64,000 nucleotides of DNA. Origin: Pontibacter mangrovi (GTDB lineage Bacteria > Bacteroidota > Bacteroidia > Cytophagales > Hymenobacteraceae). Positions 1-6,399 of this stretch are shown piece after piece; within the stretch, counting starts at the first letter, position 1, and each line of letters opens with the position of its first letter. Both the position numbers and the translations under genes were made by a program. Below the pieces are notes generated by a model that saw nothing but the letters and a program-made list of their open reading frames with translations, was not told the DNA's origin and searched no databases. The stretch is from contig NZ_VFRQ01000003.1 in assembly GCF_006385705.1 (NCBI RefSeq), forward strand, positions 399,927-463,926. Direction: 5' to 3'.

Positions 1-991
1 TCTTTGTGAATTTCACCGGCTCCAGAGGGTACTCCACCTCGCCAACCCGTATGAAGTTCAGATCATCCTTAACTACAAAATCACCCAAGCATCCATTGAA
101 AAGCGGGGCATCCTTGCTGTTGCAGAGGTACATCACCTTAGCGCCGTCCTTTACTTCGACGATGGCTTCAAGATTGAAATCATCCGCTTTTAGCTTGCCT
201 TCAATCTTGGCATGGAACACCAGCTGCTTTGATGGCAGGGCAGCAAGGCTAGCCTTATTATAAGCTTGCACCGTGGCATTGTGTGGGGCTAGTATGACGC
301 CTGTGTTAGGGGCGTCTGCCACGAACTGACGAAAGTACTCCGTCTTAATCCCCTCACGGCATAGGTTCAGCGCATTGATAAAGTCATTGTCGGACTGCCT
401 TAGAATCTCATCCAGCTCGATTATTTCTGGGGTTAGCTTTTCAAAGATGAGCGCATCGGAAAACGTGTGCCCCTTATAGGACTCGTATAGCCGCGCCTTT
501 GTGGTGTCGTTAAGAATTGGCGGTAGTTGCTTGAGGTCGCCCACAAAGATCACCTGCTTTTGTGATAGCCCTTTGCATCCATTCTTGCGCAGTGTCCAAT
601 GGATGGCATCCAGAACGTCTGGGCGCAGCATAGAGACTTCATCTATGAAGATGGTATCAATGGCGTCAAACAAAACGCGCTTTTCACTTCTCACGAAGTT
701 GCAGCTCTCAAAGTCCATTACCCCAAAAGGCGGGATGTTAAACAGGGAGTGAATTGTCTGCCCGCCCACGTTGTTGGCGGCAATGCCAGTCGGGGCAATA
801 GCCACTACTTTACGGCCATCCTTTTGAAGCTTCTCTATAGCCAGTTTGGTTACAGTGCTTTTGCCTGTACCTGCCTTTCCTGACAGGAAGATGTTTTTGC
901 CCTGAAGGGCCATGTCAAGAAACAACTCCTGCTTACTAGATAGCTTTAACTCCTGCGGCTCTACTGGCTGATTTTGGATTAGCTCGCTCAT
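1..991 (-). CDS. PIF1/RecD-like ATP-dependent DNA helicase, 3' part outside window
   Basis: This leftward gene starts with ATG at 991, and about 330 residues are visible before the window edge. Seen: Walker A GKAGTGKST at residues 38-46, a PTGIAA motif near 67, Walker B IDEVSM at 116-121 and GDLKQLPP at 151-158. This motif order is that of superfamily 1B helicases of the PIF1 type. Its ATG overlaps the TGA of the upstream ATPase gene in an ATGA (988-991), so the two are translationally coupled. As the last visible gene of a leftward early cluster behind a phage-type repressor, it probably serves replication or recombination of the element; that role is inferred. The C-terminal helicase domain cannot be seen. 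Confidence 0.85.
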   Translation of the reverse strand, partial: MSELIQNQPVEPQELKLSSKQELFLDMALQGKNIFLSGKAGTGKSTVTKLAIEKLQKDGRKVVAIAPTGIAANNVGGQTIHSLFNIPPFGVMDFESCNFVRSEKRVLFDAIDTIFIDEVSMLRPDVLDAIHWTLRKNGCKGLSQKQVIFVGDLKQLPPILNDTTKARLYESYKGHTFSDALIFEKLTPEIIELDEILRQSDNDFINALNLCREGIKTEYFRQFVADAPNTGVILAPHNATVQAYNKASLAALPSKQLVFHAKIEGKLKADDFNLEAIVEVKDGAKVMYLCNSKDAPLFNGCLGDFVVKDDLNFIRVGEVEYPLEPVKFTK

Positions 992-2214
992 GCCAGCACC
1001 TCCTCTCCTGCTGCTTCCTGCACGACTACCTGCATGCCCTTGGCGTCACGGCTCACCATCTCCACGAACAGCTGCAGGTCGTTGGCCGCGGCCCATGCCT
1101 CCACCTCTGCCAGGCTCTTGTTATCCAGTAGCGAACCGTCGAAACGGGCGATACGCACCTCCTTCATGAGCGCCAGGTTGATCTGCAGGCCGGCGATGAT
1201 CAGCTGCGCCGTGTTGATCTGGTTCGGCTCGAAAGGCAGCCCGTTCAGGTAGAGCTGCGTATCGTCAAAGGTGAGGCCCGGCACCGGAAGCTGTGCCGAA
1301 GCGATGGCGTCCTTCTTCGCCTGCTCCACTTCAGCCAGCGCGTTGTTCAGGTGCTCCTGCTGCGCCACTGCCTGGTTGTATTCTTCCAGCTTGGCGGCAG
1401 CGGCGGCGGTCTTATCCACCTCGGCATTGTGTTGGATAGCAAAGTCAAACTCGGCTTTTATCGGTGCCGTGTCTAGAGCTTGGTTTTGCCCCAGCCATGC
1501 AGATGCTTGATCACATAAGGCAGCAACTTCTGACTGTTCCTTTTGCAATGCCTCTATCTGTTGCTGTAGAGCAGAGTAGCGCTCCACGCGCTGTTGCTGG
1601 CGGGTTACCACTTCTGCATGCTTCTGATTGTAAACCTGGGCCTGCTCCAGCTTCTGCTGAATGGCTGCCAGGTCTATCTTCTCCTTCGCTGAGCTCTTCA
1701 CTAGAGAGTTGTCGCAGATGGCGGCCAGCTCCTTTACCTTGCGGTTGATGAAGGTGCGCTCGTCGAACAGTTCCTTGTAGCGCTCATCCAGGTCGGAGAA
1801 GTCAATGCCGGAAATCTGCTTGATGAAGTCCACCTTCTTCTTTGGGGTCAAGGCAAAGAAGGCGTTCAGGTCGAAGTCGATCACGCCCACCTTCTCATCC
1901 AGCATGGTGCGTGGCGTCTTGTAAACAGCGCCATCCGGAGAGCTAACCGTGAGTTGCACCTTCTCCTTTTTGGCGTTGAAGTCCGCCTCCACCACCAGCT
2001 CGCCAAGGTCCAACTTCACGGCTCCCTTTGGGGCACCGTCGCGGGTGAGCTTGCCCGGCAGGTCTTTGCCGGTGAGGATCTTAAACACGGCATCGATGAA
2101 GGAGCTCTTGCCGGCTCCGTTGCTGCCCACCACGTACACGTTGCGGCCATTGGTGGTGATGCTCTCGGCCTCAATGGCCTTGAAGTTCTTTATTTCGATA
2201 TGCTCTACTTTCAT
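988..2214 (-). CDS. Rad50/SMC-like AAA ATPase of a phage-type cluster
   Basis: A 408-residue ATPase. The N-terminus has the SMC/RecF/Rad50 signature (MKVEHIEIKNFKAI) with Walker A GSNGAGKSS at residues 30-38. A Gln/Glu-rich stretch at about residues 190-310 should form a coiled coil. The C-terminal part has DGSLLD, which looks like a reduced Walker B/D-loop region; the protein is much shorter than true Rad50 or SbcC. Phages often carry such short Rad50/gp46-like ATPases beside recombination genes. It overlaps the helicase gene by 4 bp and follows the 139-residue gene after 2 bp. The general ATPase call is firm; a specific recombination role is inference. Confidence 0.8.
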   Translation of the reverse strand: MKVEHIEIKNFKAIEAESITTNGRNVYVVGSNGAGKSSFIDAVFKILTGKDLPGKLTRDGAPKGAVKLDLGELVVEADFNAKKEKVQLTVSSPDGAVYKTPRTMLDEKVGVIDFDLNAFFALTPKKKVDFIKQISGIDFSDLDERYKELFDERTFINRKVKELAAICDNSLVKSSAKEKIDLAAIQQKLEQAQVYNQKHAEVVTRQQQRVERYSALQQQIEALQKEQSEVAALCDQASAWLGQNQALDTAPIKAEFDFAIQHNAEVDKTAAAAAKLEEYNQAVAQQEHLNNALAEVEQAKKDAIASAQLPVPGLTFDDTQLYLNGLPFEPNQINTAQLIIAGLQINLALMKEVRIARFDGSLLDNKSLAEVEAWAAANDLQLFVEMVSRDAKGMQVVVQEAAGEEVLA

Positions 2215-2216
2215 GG

Positions 2217-2636
2217 CTACTTAACTTTTGAAGTGGAGGTGATGAGCGGGATCAGGGTGAGCCCATCGTGCTGGATAGGCTCACGGGAAATCTGGATGCG
2301 GCCGGACTTCCCCGGGTACCCCACCGACTTAAAGAGCAAGTCTTTGATGCCGGCACTGTTGAAGCACAGGTGCTTGGAGGTGCGGCGAATAAGGAATCCT
2401 TCTGCAGTGCTCTGGTCTGAAGAATAAGATTTCCTGGCTGGCAGAACGATCAGGAACCAGTCTTTTGGCCGGCTCTCATCCTGGGCCAATTTCACGGCAG
2501 CGCCTTCCTTCAGGGTAAGCTGCTCTTCCAGTACCTTGTTGATAGTAAAGCATCCAGCGGCCGACACAGACAGAAAGGGAACACCCTTCGGCTGCGCCTT
2601 CGGCGTGTTGGTGATGTCGAATATTTTAAGTTTCAT
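2217..2636 (-). CDS. Hypothetical protein of the phage-like cluster (139 aa)
   Basis: I do not recognise this family. The protein is soluble, with no signal peptide or membrane segment, a Lys-rich C-terminus (TSTSKVK) and mixed alpha/beta-like composition. It ends 2 bp before the ATPase gene and so belongs to the same leftward transcript. GC-rich codon use matches its neighbours. Its place between an SSB-like gene and a recombination-type ATPase suggests a part in DNA metabolism of the element, but nothing in the sequence shows a function. Confidence 0.7.
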   Translation of the reverse strand: MKLKIFDITNTPKAQPKGVPFLSVSAAGCFTINKVLEEQLTLKEGAAVKLAQDESRPKDWFLIVLPARKSYSSDQSTAEGFLIRRTSKHLCFNSAGIKDLLFKSVGYPGKSGRIQISREPIQHDGLTLIPLITSTSKVK

Positions 2637-2661
2637 GGTTTGTGAAGTATCAATTCTTGCT

Positions 2662-2880
2662 TTAAGCTGTCAAACTTTGATTGTATTGCGTCACCGCCTG
2701 GATGGCGTGCATGACGGTTTGCGGGGAGAGCTGCCGCTCCCACACCAGCTCTCCCGGCTCGGCATCGAAACCCCGGTGGGTCAGGTGCCGCTTGATGGAG
2801 GTGGCAGGAGGGGAAGGGAAGCGAACCTTAATTCGGTTCGCCTCTCTGTCTATCCTATAGAAGGCCTCCTGCCGCTCTAA
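2662..2880 (-). CDS. 72-codon open frame without a normal start, in -1 frame to the SSB-like gene
   Basis: The gap between the SSB-like gene and the 139-aa gene holds an open frame that reads like real protein: it begins LERQEAFYRIDREAN, contains RGFDAEPGELVWERQL and ends at TAA 2662-2664. The GFxxxPGELVWERQL stretch resembles the GFRWSPxxxxWQRQ pattern common in phage proteins. There is no ATG, GTG or TTG before the conserved part. The frame continues upstream across the SSB-like stop, so a -1 slip on the five T residues in CCT TTT TAG would fuse it to that protein. Otherwise it needs a rare start codon (ATA or ATT), or it is a decayed gene. Coding nature is likely; how it is expressed is unknown. 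Confidence 0.4.
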   Translation of the reverse strand, partial: LERQEAFYRIDREANRIKVRFPSPPATSIKRHLTHRGFDAEPGELVWERQLSPQTVMHAIQAVTQYNQSLTA

Positions 2881-3677
2881 AAAGGCAGGTCGTCGGTGTC
2901 TTGCGGGTTACCCCACCCGATGGCGCCCTGCTGTGCCGCGGGGGCAGGGGCTGCAGCTGGAGCGGCCGGTTGCGCCGCGGGGGCAGGGGTCGGCGGCATG
3001 ACACCCTGTCCTGGCACATACTTGGCCTGGGCAGGCGGCGCCTGCTGCGCCTGGGCGGCCGGTGCGGCATTGCCGAACTGGGCCTTGTACTCGTCGCTCT
3101 CCTGTATATTCTTTTTCAGGAAGTCAGGCAGCGAGTCGAACTTCTCCTGGTTGAAACTCTTCACGGAGAAGGTAAAAGATGGCGTGACCTGCTCGGGGCA
3201 GTTAAACCCCTTGGGAAGCGGTGATATAGAGGAGATCACCGAATAGGTGTTGCCGCTCTTGCTTACCTTCTGGATCACGTTGAGCATGCACGGCACACCC
3301 AACAGTTTGGCGATGTTGAACTTTGATGCCTCCTCGTCAGTAAACTTCTTGCCTCTCCAGTTCTCCAGGTCCTTGCGCATGGAGGCCTTCTCATTCATGG
3401 AGAAGTTGTACTCCTTTGAAATAATGCGGGGCTGCTCTCCATCCTCTTCCTTGTAGACATGCATCTCCGTGGGGAGCTCAAAGGAGATGCGCACTTTGGT
3501 GCGCTTGGAAACCTTGCCCTGGTACTCGTCGTCGAAGGTGCCGAGCAGGACCATGGAAAAGCAGCGGGCCAGGTAGTTTCCGGCCTCGATAGGCGGTGTG
3601 CTGGAGCCAGAGCTTTCTGCTGGTGCATAGAACTCGTCGAATTCGGCGGTTGTCGCTGGTTGATTTGACTGTGACAT
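2877..3677 (-). CDS. SSB-like phage replication protein with DDLPF tail
   Basis: A 266-residue protein. Residues 30-180 carry the pattern GNYLARCF, ISKEYNFSMNEKASMRKDLENWRGKKF and LLGVPCMLNV, which I associate with the phage protein family often labelled NGO0469-type replication initiation/ssDNA binding. A low-complexity Ala/Pro/Gln linker covers about 205-255, and the chain ends in DTDDLPF. An acidic tail ending in Pro-Phe is the partner-binding tip of single-stranded DNA-binding proteins, so an SSB-like role is well supported; the exact family is less sure. It lies between a tiny ORF and the start-less 72-codon frame in the leftward early cluster. Confidence 0.75.
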   Translation of the reverse strand: MSQSNQPATTAEFDEFYAPAESSGSSTPPIEAGNYLARCFSMVLLGTFDDEYQGKVSKRTKVRISFELPTEMHVYKEEDGEQPRIISKEYNFSMNEKASMRKDLENWRGKKFTDEEASKFNIAKLLGVPCMLNVIQKVSKSGNTYSVISSISPLPKGFNCPEQVTPSFTFSVKSFNQEKFDSLPDFLKKNIQESDEYKAQFGNAAPAAQAQQAPPAQAKYVPGQGVMPPTPAPAAQPAAPAAAPAPAAQQGAIGWGNPQDTDDLPF

Positions 3678-3707
3678 TTGATTGCTATTTATGGTTTGAA
3701 AAATGGT

Positions 3708-3788
3708 TTACTTTTTAAGTTTTGACAGGCGGATTAACTCCGAGAGCCTGACGATCATCACGGGCTGAAGACAATCCCTTACCTTCAT
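3708..3788 (-). CDS. Possible 26-residue microprotein
   Basis: The ATG at 3788 overlaps the TGA of the upstream membrane-protein gene in an ATGA, the coupling used elsewhere in this cluster. The frame encodes MKVRDCLQPV followed by a basic, leucine-rich amphipathic stretch and ends at TAA 3708-3710, about 30 bp before the SSB-like gene. It fills most of the only gap between the two genes. It is short enough to be chance; the coupled start is the only support. Confidence 0.3.
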   Translation of the reverse strand: MKVRDCLQPVMIVRLSELIRLSKLKK

Positions 3789-4051
3789 GCCCCTACCCTC
3801 CCCCTGAAGTGCTGTATTTTGCGCTGGCGCTCCAGGCGCTCGGCCTCGCAGATAGCGTCGTAGAGGTGTCCGGCAATCCCCACCAGCACGCCGCCCAGGG
3901 TGAAGGACAGCAGGAAGAGGTCGGTGAGGAACTGCATCTGCTCCTCGGAAAGGTCGGCGTACACCATCAGAATGCCGATACTCATGGCAAGGAGGATCCC
4001 GGTCAGGCCCAGCGCTCCGAGCGCCGCTGCCTTAATCTTTTCTCTGATCAT
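3785..4051 (-). CDS. Small membrane protein (88 aa), phage-like cluster
   Basis: Two hydrophobic segments are visible, at about residues 8-30 (AAALGALGLTGILLAMSIGILMVY) and 42-66 (FLTDLFLLSFTLGGVLVGIAG), separated by a short acidic loop and followed by a basic tail (RLERQRKIQHFRGR). This predicts a two-pass inner-membrane protein. It sits between a 58-aa gene and the SSB-like gene in the leftward cluster. A holin has this general shape, but holins normally lie with lysis genes rather than early replication genes, so I leave the function open. Confidence 0.6.
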   Translation of the reverse strand: MIREKIKAAALGALGLTGILLAMSIGILMVYADLSEEQMQFLTDLFLLSFTLGGVLVGIAGHLYDAICEAERLERQRKIQHFRGRVGA

Positions 4052-4075
4052 AAGGGTATGGGTATGAGGTTTGGG

Positions 4076-4252
4076 TTACTTGATGTAAGCGCTCAGGTTG
4101 TAGCGGCGCTGCTCGCCGTGCTGTTCATATAAGGTACTGTGGCCCTTTTCTTTGGCCTTCTTGGCCGCCCTCGTGCGGGTGGCGTAGGTCGGGGTTTTGG
4201 TGCTGGCGATCAGCACACCCTCCGCTGTTTTATACTGTACAGGTGCTTTCAT
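4076..4252 (-). CDS. Hypothetical basic protein (58 aa)
   Basis: A small basic protein starting MKAPVQYKTAEG, with an Arg/Lys-rich centre (TRTRAAKKAKEKGH) and a C-terminus RRYNLSAYIK. I prefer the ATG at 4252 because it follows the end of the upstream gene by 10 bp; an ATG at 4270 would add six residues and overlap that gene by 8 bp. No family is recognised. The charge suggests nucleic-acid binding, but this is only an impression. It is part of the leftward early cluster. Confidence 0.55.
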   Translation of the reverse strand: MKAPVQYKTAEGVLIASTKTPTYATRTRAAKKAKEKGHSTLYEQHGEQRRYNLSAYIK

Positions 4253-4262
4253 AAATGCTGTG

Positions 4263-4547
4263 TTATACAAGCCTTAAATTCTTGACCCGCATGTCAATTC
4301 TGGAGCGGGCCATTTTCTTCAGCAGGTCATCCAGCTCAAAGGAGAACTTCCCGTGGAAGCGCTCGTGGTGGGCGATCTGCACGTCAAAGGTCTCCACCGA
4401 CAGGGTGCCCATCACCTCGGTGATGGAGTTGGTGGCGTCGGGGCGTTCATCCAGGTCTGCCAAAAGGTGCACGCGGAACTCGGAGAGGAACTCATCCACC
4501 GCCTGCACGTACTGCTCGTGCCGCGCCATGGTCTCTGTCGCTTCCAT
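4263..4547 (-). CDS. Hypothetical protein (94 aa), phage-like cluster
   Basis: Unrecognised soluble protein, acidic in the first half (VQAVDEFLSEFRVHLLADLDE) and basic at the C-terminus (KKMARSRIDMRVKNLRLV). It is predicted to be mostly helical. It begins 2 bp after the end of the HTH gene at 4550, so the two are in one transcript and probably coupled. No catalytic motif is visible. Confidence 0.6.
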   Translation of the reverse strand: MEATETMARHEQYVQAVDEFLSEFRVHLLADLDERPDATNSITEVMGTLSVETFDVQIAHHERFHGKFSFELDDLLKKMARSRIDMRVKNLRLV

Positions 4548-4549
4548 GG

Positions 4550-4837
4550 CTAGGAGGCTATCTGCAGCTTGGGGATGCGCTTGGCCTTCCGGTAGGCGAT
4601 GAGCGAGGCCAGGGAGTAGGACACCGAGCGGCCCACCTTCTTGTACTCGATCACCGTGTCGGGGCGGTCGCGCTCCAGCTCCAGGGTGCGCACGCTGATG
4701 CCGGCCTTGGCGGCGGCGGCCTTGCTGCCCTTTATGTCTGTGTCCAGAAGCTCGCGCAGGTCCTCTAGCTCACCCCTGAGCTCCCGCACCTCGCGGGCCA
4801 GGGCGTCGTGTTCAGTTTTTTCGACAACTACTGCCAT
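4550..4837 (-). CDS. Helix-turn-helix protein, excisionase/MerR-like
   Basis: A 95-residue protein with an N-terminal heptad-like helix (residues 8-33, REVRELRGELEDLRELL). It is followed by AAAAKAGISVRTLELERDRP and VGRSVSYSLASLIAYRKAKR, the helix-turn-helix plus wing seen in excisionase-like and MerR-type small DNA-binding proteins. It is the first gene of the leftward cluster and lies back to back with the rightward 65-aa gene at 4907. It could control early transcription or act with the integrase as a directionality factor; both are inference from position. Confidence 0.65.
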   Translation of the reverse strand: MAVVVEKTEHDALAREVRELRGELEDLRELLDTDIKGSKAAAAKAGISVRTLELERDRPDTVIEYKKVGRSVSYSLASLIAYRKAKRIPKLQIAS

Positions 4838-4906
4838 ATTTATATATACTTTTATAGCTTTTATTTAATTAAAGACGTATAAACGCGGGTATACTAACCC
4901 TTTAAA

Positions 4907-5104
4907 ATGGAGCAAAAGATAATCACCGTGATGCAGCGCCTCGACTGGCCGAACAAAGAGAATGGCATGACTCTCAAATATGACCTCACCCCGAGCATCC
5001 AGGAGGACCTGGAGGACGGCTGGCTCGTTGGCTCTGCCGAGACGGCGGTGAGCGATGGGGGCCAAAAGGCTATCGTAATCACCACGTTTGTGCTCCAGCG
5101 CTGA
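4907..5104 (+). CDS. Hypothetical protein (65 aa) on the opposite strand of the cluster
   Basis: Starts MEQKIITVMQRLDWPNKENG; acidic in the middle (SIQEDLEDGWLVGS), ending ITTFVLQR. It is divergent from the HTH gene at 4837, and its TGA (5102-5104) abuts the stop of the leftward 42-aa gene, so two genes meet tail to tail without a gap. The arrangement and natural composition support a real gene. No family is recognised. Proteins of this size and style are common in Bacteroidota prophages, which is an impression only. Confidence 0.55.
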   Translation: MEQKIITVMQRLDWPNKENGMTLKYDLTPSIQEDLEDGWLVGSAETAVSDGGQKAIVITTFVLQR

Positions 5105-5233
5105 TCAACCGTATCGTCCGCCCTGCTTTGTCTCTGTCACCCGCCAGAAGGGGATACCGAAGAAGTAGTAAGTGGTGATGGTAGTGGATCCGGGCTTCCC
5201 GTCTTCCAGCACCTGGGTGTGTATCCTTACCAT
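5105..5233 (-). CDS. Hypothetical protein (42 aa)
   Basis: A short frame with ATG at 5233 and TGA at 5105-5107, starting MVRIHTQVLEDGKPG and ending with TETKQGGRYG. It starts 1 bp after the stop of the 86-aa gene at 5235, as in a tightly packed operon, and ends exactly where the opposing 65-aa gene ends. A central hydrophobic patch (TTYYFFGIPFWRV) could be membrane-associated. Function unknown. Confidence 0.5.
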   Translation of the reverse strand: MVRIHTQVLEDGKPGSTTITTYYFFGIPFWRVTETKQGGRYG

Positions 5234-5234
5234 G

Positions 5235-5495
5235 CTATTCCTCGCTTTCAGGGTTCAGGCCTCTTACCTCGCGGATCTCCGCCATGCGCGCCTTGTAGGC
5301 ATCCGGGTCTGTGGCCAGCGCCAGGCGCTCTACGTAAACCCAATACTTGGAAGTGATGCGCTCCTTGCCGACGATGTCGGAGAGGTTGCTGGAGTACGGG
5401 GCGGCCTTGCCCTCTGCGCGGACCATGTCCGAGATCTTCGTCGTGTAGTCATCCGGCATCAGCTCGCGGATGGTCGGTGTGCTTGTAGTTACCAT
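5235..5495 (-). CDS. Hypothetical protein (86 aa) divergent from the repressor
   Basis: Begins MVTTSTPTIRELMPDDYTTKISDMV and ends ESEE; charged, soluble and probably helical. Its start faces the repressor gene across a 135-bp control region with several palindromes, the position occupied by cro or other first early genes in temperate phages. No HTH motif is evident, so it is not an obvious Cro. It leads a two-gene leftward unit with the 42-aa gene. Function unknown. Confidence 0.55.
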   Translation of the reverse strand: MVTTSTPTIRELMPDDYTTKISDMVRAEGKAAPYSSNLSDIVGKERITSKYWVYVERLALATDPDAYKARMAEIREVRGLNPESEE

Positions 5496-5515
5496 TGCCT
5501 TTTCTTAGTTTGCGT

Positions 5516-5531
5516 TGCTATTAGTATTAGT
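5516..5531 (+). repeat. 16-bp direct repeat, copy 1
   Basis: TGCTATTAGTATTAGT lies 21 bp upstream of the leftward 86-aa gene. The identical 16 bp recurs at 6346-6361 in front of the integrase, so the two copies bracket the repressor gene. A shared regulatory site is possible. Confidence 0.6.
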
Positions 5532-5551
5532 GCTATTGTTATTACAAATGT

Positions 5552-5636
5552 ATGTTCTATTACTGAACATTGCAATACCTAGTTTCAAAAAAAGAACATA
5601 TTTCTGAAAATAATTTTCAATTTCTGAACATTGAAC
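5552..5636 (+). promoter_or_regulatory. Operator cluster of the S24 repressor
   Basis: The space between the divergent genes carries an inverted repeat ATGTTC-N7-GAACAT (5552-5570), a perfect 15-bp palindrome TGAAAAT-A-ATTTTCA (5605-5619) and further GAACAT half sites at 5594-5599 and 5626-5631, the last touching the TTG start of the repressor. TTTCTGAA recurs at 5601 and 5621, 20 bp apart. Several spaced operators between divergent promoters are the usual design of CI-type switches. The assignment to this repressor is inferred from position. Confidence 0.6.
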
Positions 5637-6326
5637 ACTCAACAGACTATAGGTCAAAGACTTATAAAGGCTAGAGAATATCTAAGCCTTAAGCAAGGTC
5701 AGGTATCAGAATTGTCAAACATACCTCGCTCAAGTATTTCCAAACTTGAGAATGATGAAATGGCAAAGTATCTGGAGCTAGCAATGTTCTATAGCAGAAC
5801 ATATAGCATATCATTAGACTGGCTTATAGATGGAGAAGGAGGAGAAGACGTGCTACTAAAAGAAAACAAACTACAAGAGTACACCAAACCATCAGACAAA
5901 CGGGTAGAGGAACAGGAGATCCCGCTCTACGACTTCGAGGCCGCGGCGGGCCTAACCAAGCTGTTCAGCAACTCAGAGAACATCCTGGACTTTATCCGGG
6001 TACCCAACCTGCCGCGCTGCGACGGGGCCGTGCACATTAGCGGCGACTCGATGTACCCTTTATTGAAATCAGGCGACATAGTGATGTATAAGCAGGTGCA
6101 GGATATAGCCAACGGCATCCTGTGGGGCGAGATGTACCTGCTCTCTGCAGAGATCGGCGGCGATCTGCTCACCCTGGTCAAGTACATCCAGAAGTCAGAC
6201 GAGGGCAACGAGTACGTAAAGCTGGTGAGCCAGAACCAGCACCACTCCCCTATTGACATTCCGCTGAAGAACATCCGCGCCCTGGCTTATATAAAGGCCA
6301 GTATCAGGATCAACAGCATGGCGTAG
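5631..6326 (+). CDS. XRE-family/S24 peptidase phage repressor (LexA/CI-like)
   Basis: A 231-residue repressor. Residues 6-60 form an XRE helix-turn-helix (IGQRLIKAREYLSLKQGQVSELSN, then SSISKLENDEM). The C-terminal half is a peptidase S24 domain: HISGDSMYPLLKSGDIVM holds the catalytic Ser, and TLVKYIQ the Lys partner. Such proteins hold a prophage silent and cut themselves after RecA activation. The start is a TTG at 5631, as no ATG is available upstream. The first 85 codons are notably AT-rich compared with the GC-rich S24 half, a hint of domain shuffling. It is divergent from the 86-aa gene and followed by the integrase. Confidence 0.9.
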   Translation: MNTQQTIGQRLIKAREYLSLKQGQVSELSNIPRSSISKLENDEMAKYLELAMFYSRTYSISLDWLIDGEGGEDVLLKENKLQEYTKPSDKRVEEQEIPLYDFEAAAGLTKLFSNSENILDFIRVPNLPRCDGAVHISGDSMYPLLKSGDIVMYKQVQDIANGILWGEMYLLSAEIGGDLLTLVKYIQKSDEGNEYVKLVSQNQHHSPIDIPLKNIRALAYIKASIRINSMA

Positions 6327-6345
6327 TGCTAACAAGGGTAGCTTG

Positions 6346-6361
6346 TGCTATTAGTATTAGT
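6346..6361 (+). repeat. 16-bp direct repeat, copy 2
   Basis: TGCTATTAGTATTAGT, identical to 5516-5531, ending 10 bp before the -7-like element of the integrase gene. Confidence 0.6.
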
Positions 6362-6371
6362 ATAAGTTGCT

Positions 6372-6379
6372 TACCTTTG
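6372..6379 (+). promoter_or_regulatory. -7 element of the integrase promoter
   Basis: TACCTTTG fits the Bacteroidota -7 consensus TAnnTTTG and lies 20 bp before the ATG at 6400. Its position makes the upstream TTG at 6367 an unlikely start. No clear TTTG is seen 19 bp upstream, so activation may be needed. Confidence 0.5.
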
Positions 6380-6399
6380 AAGAAAGCATTCCTTTATAT

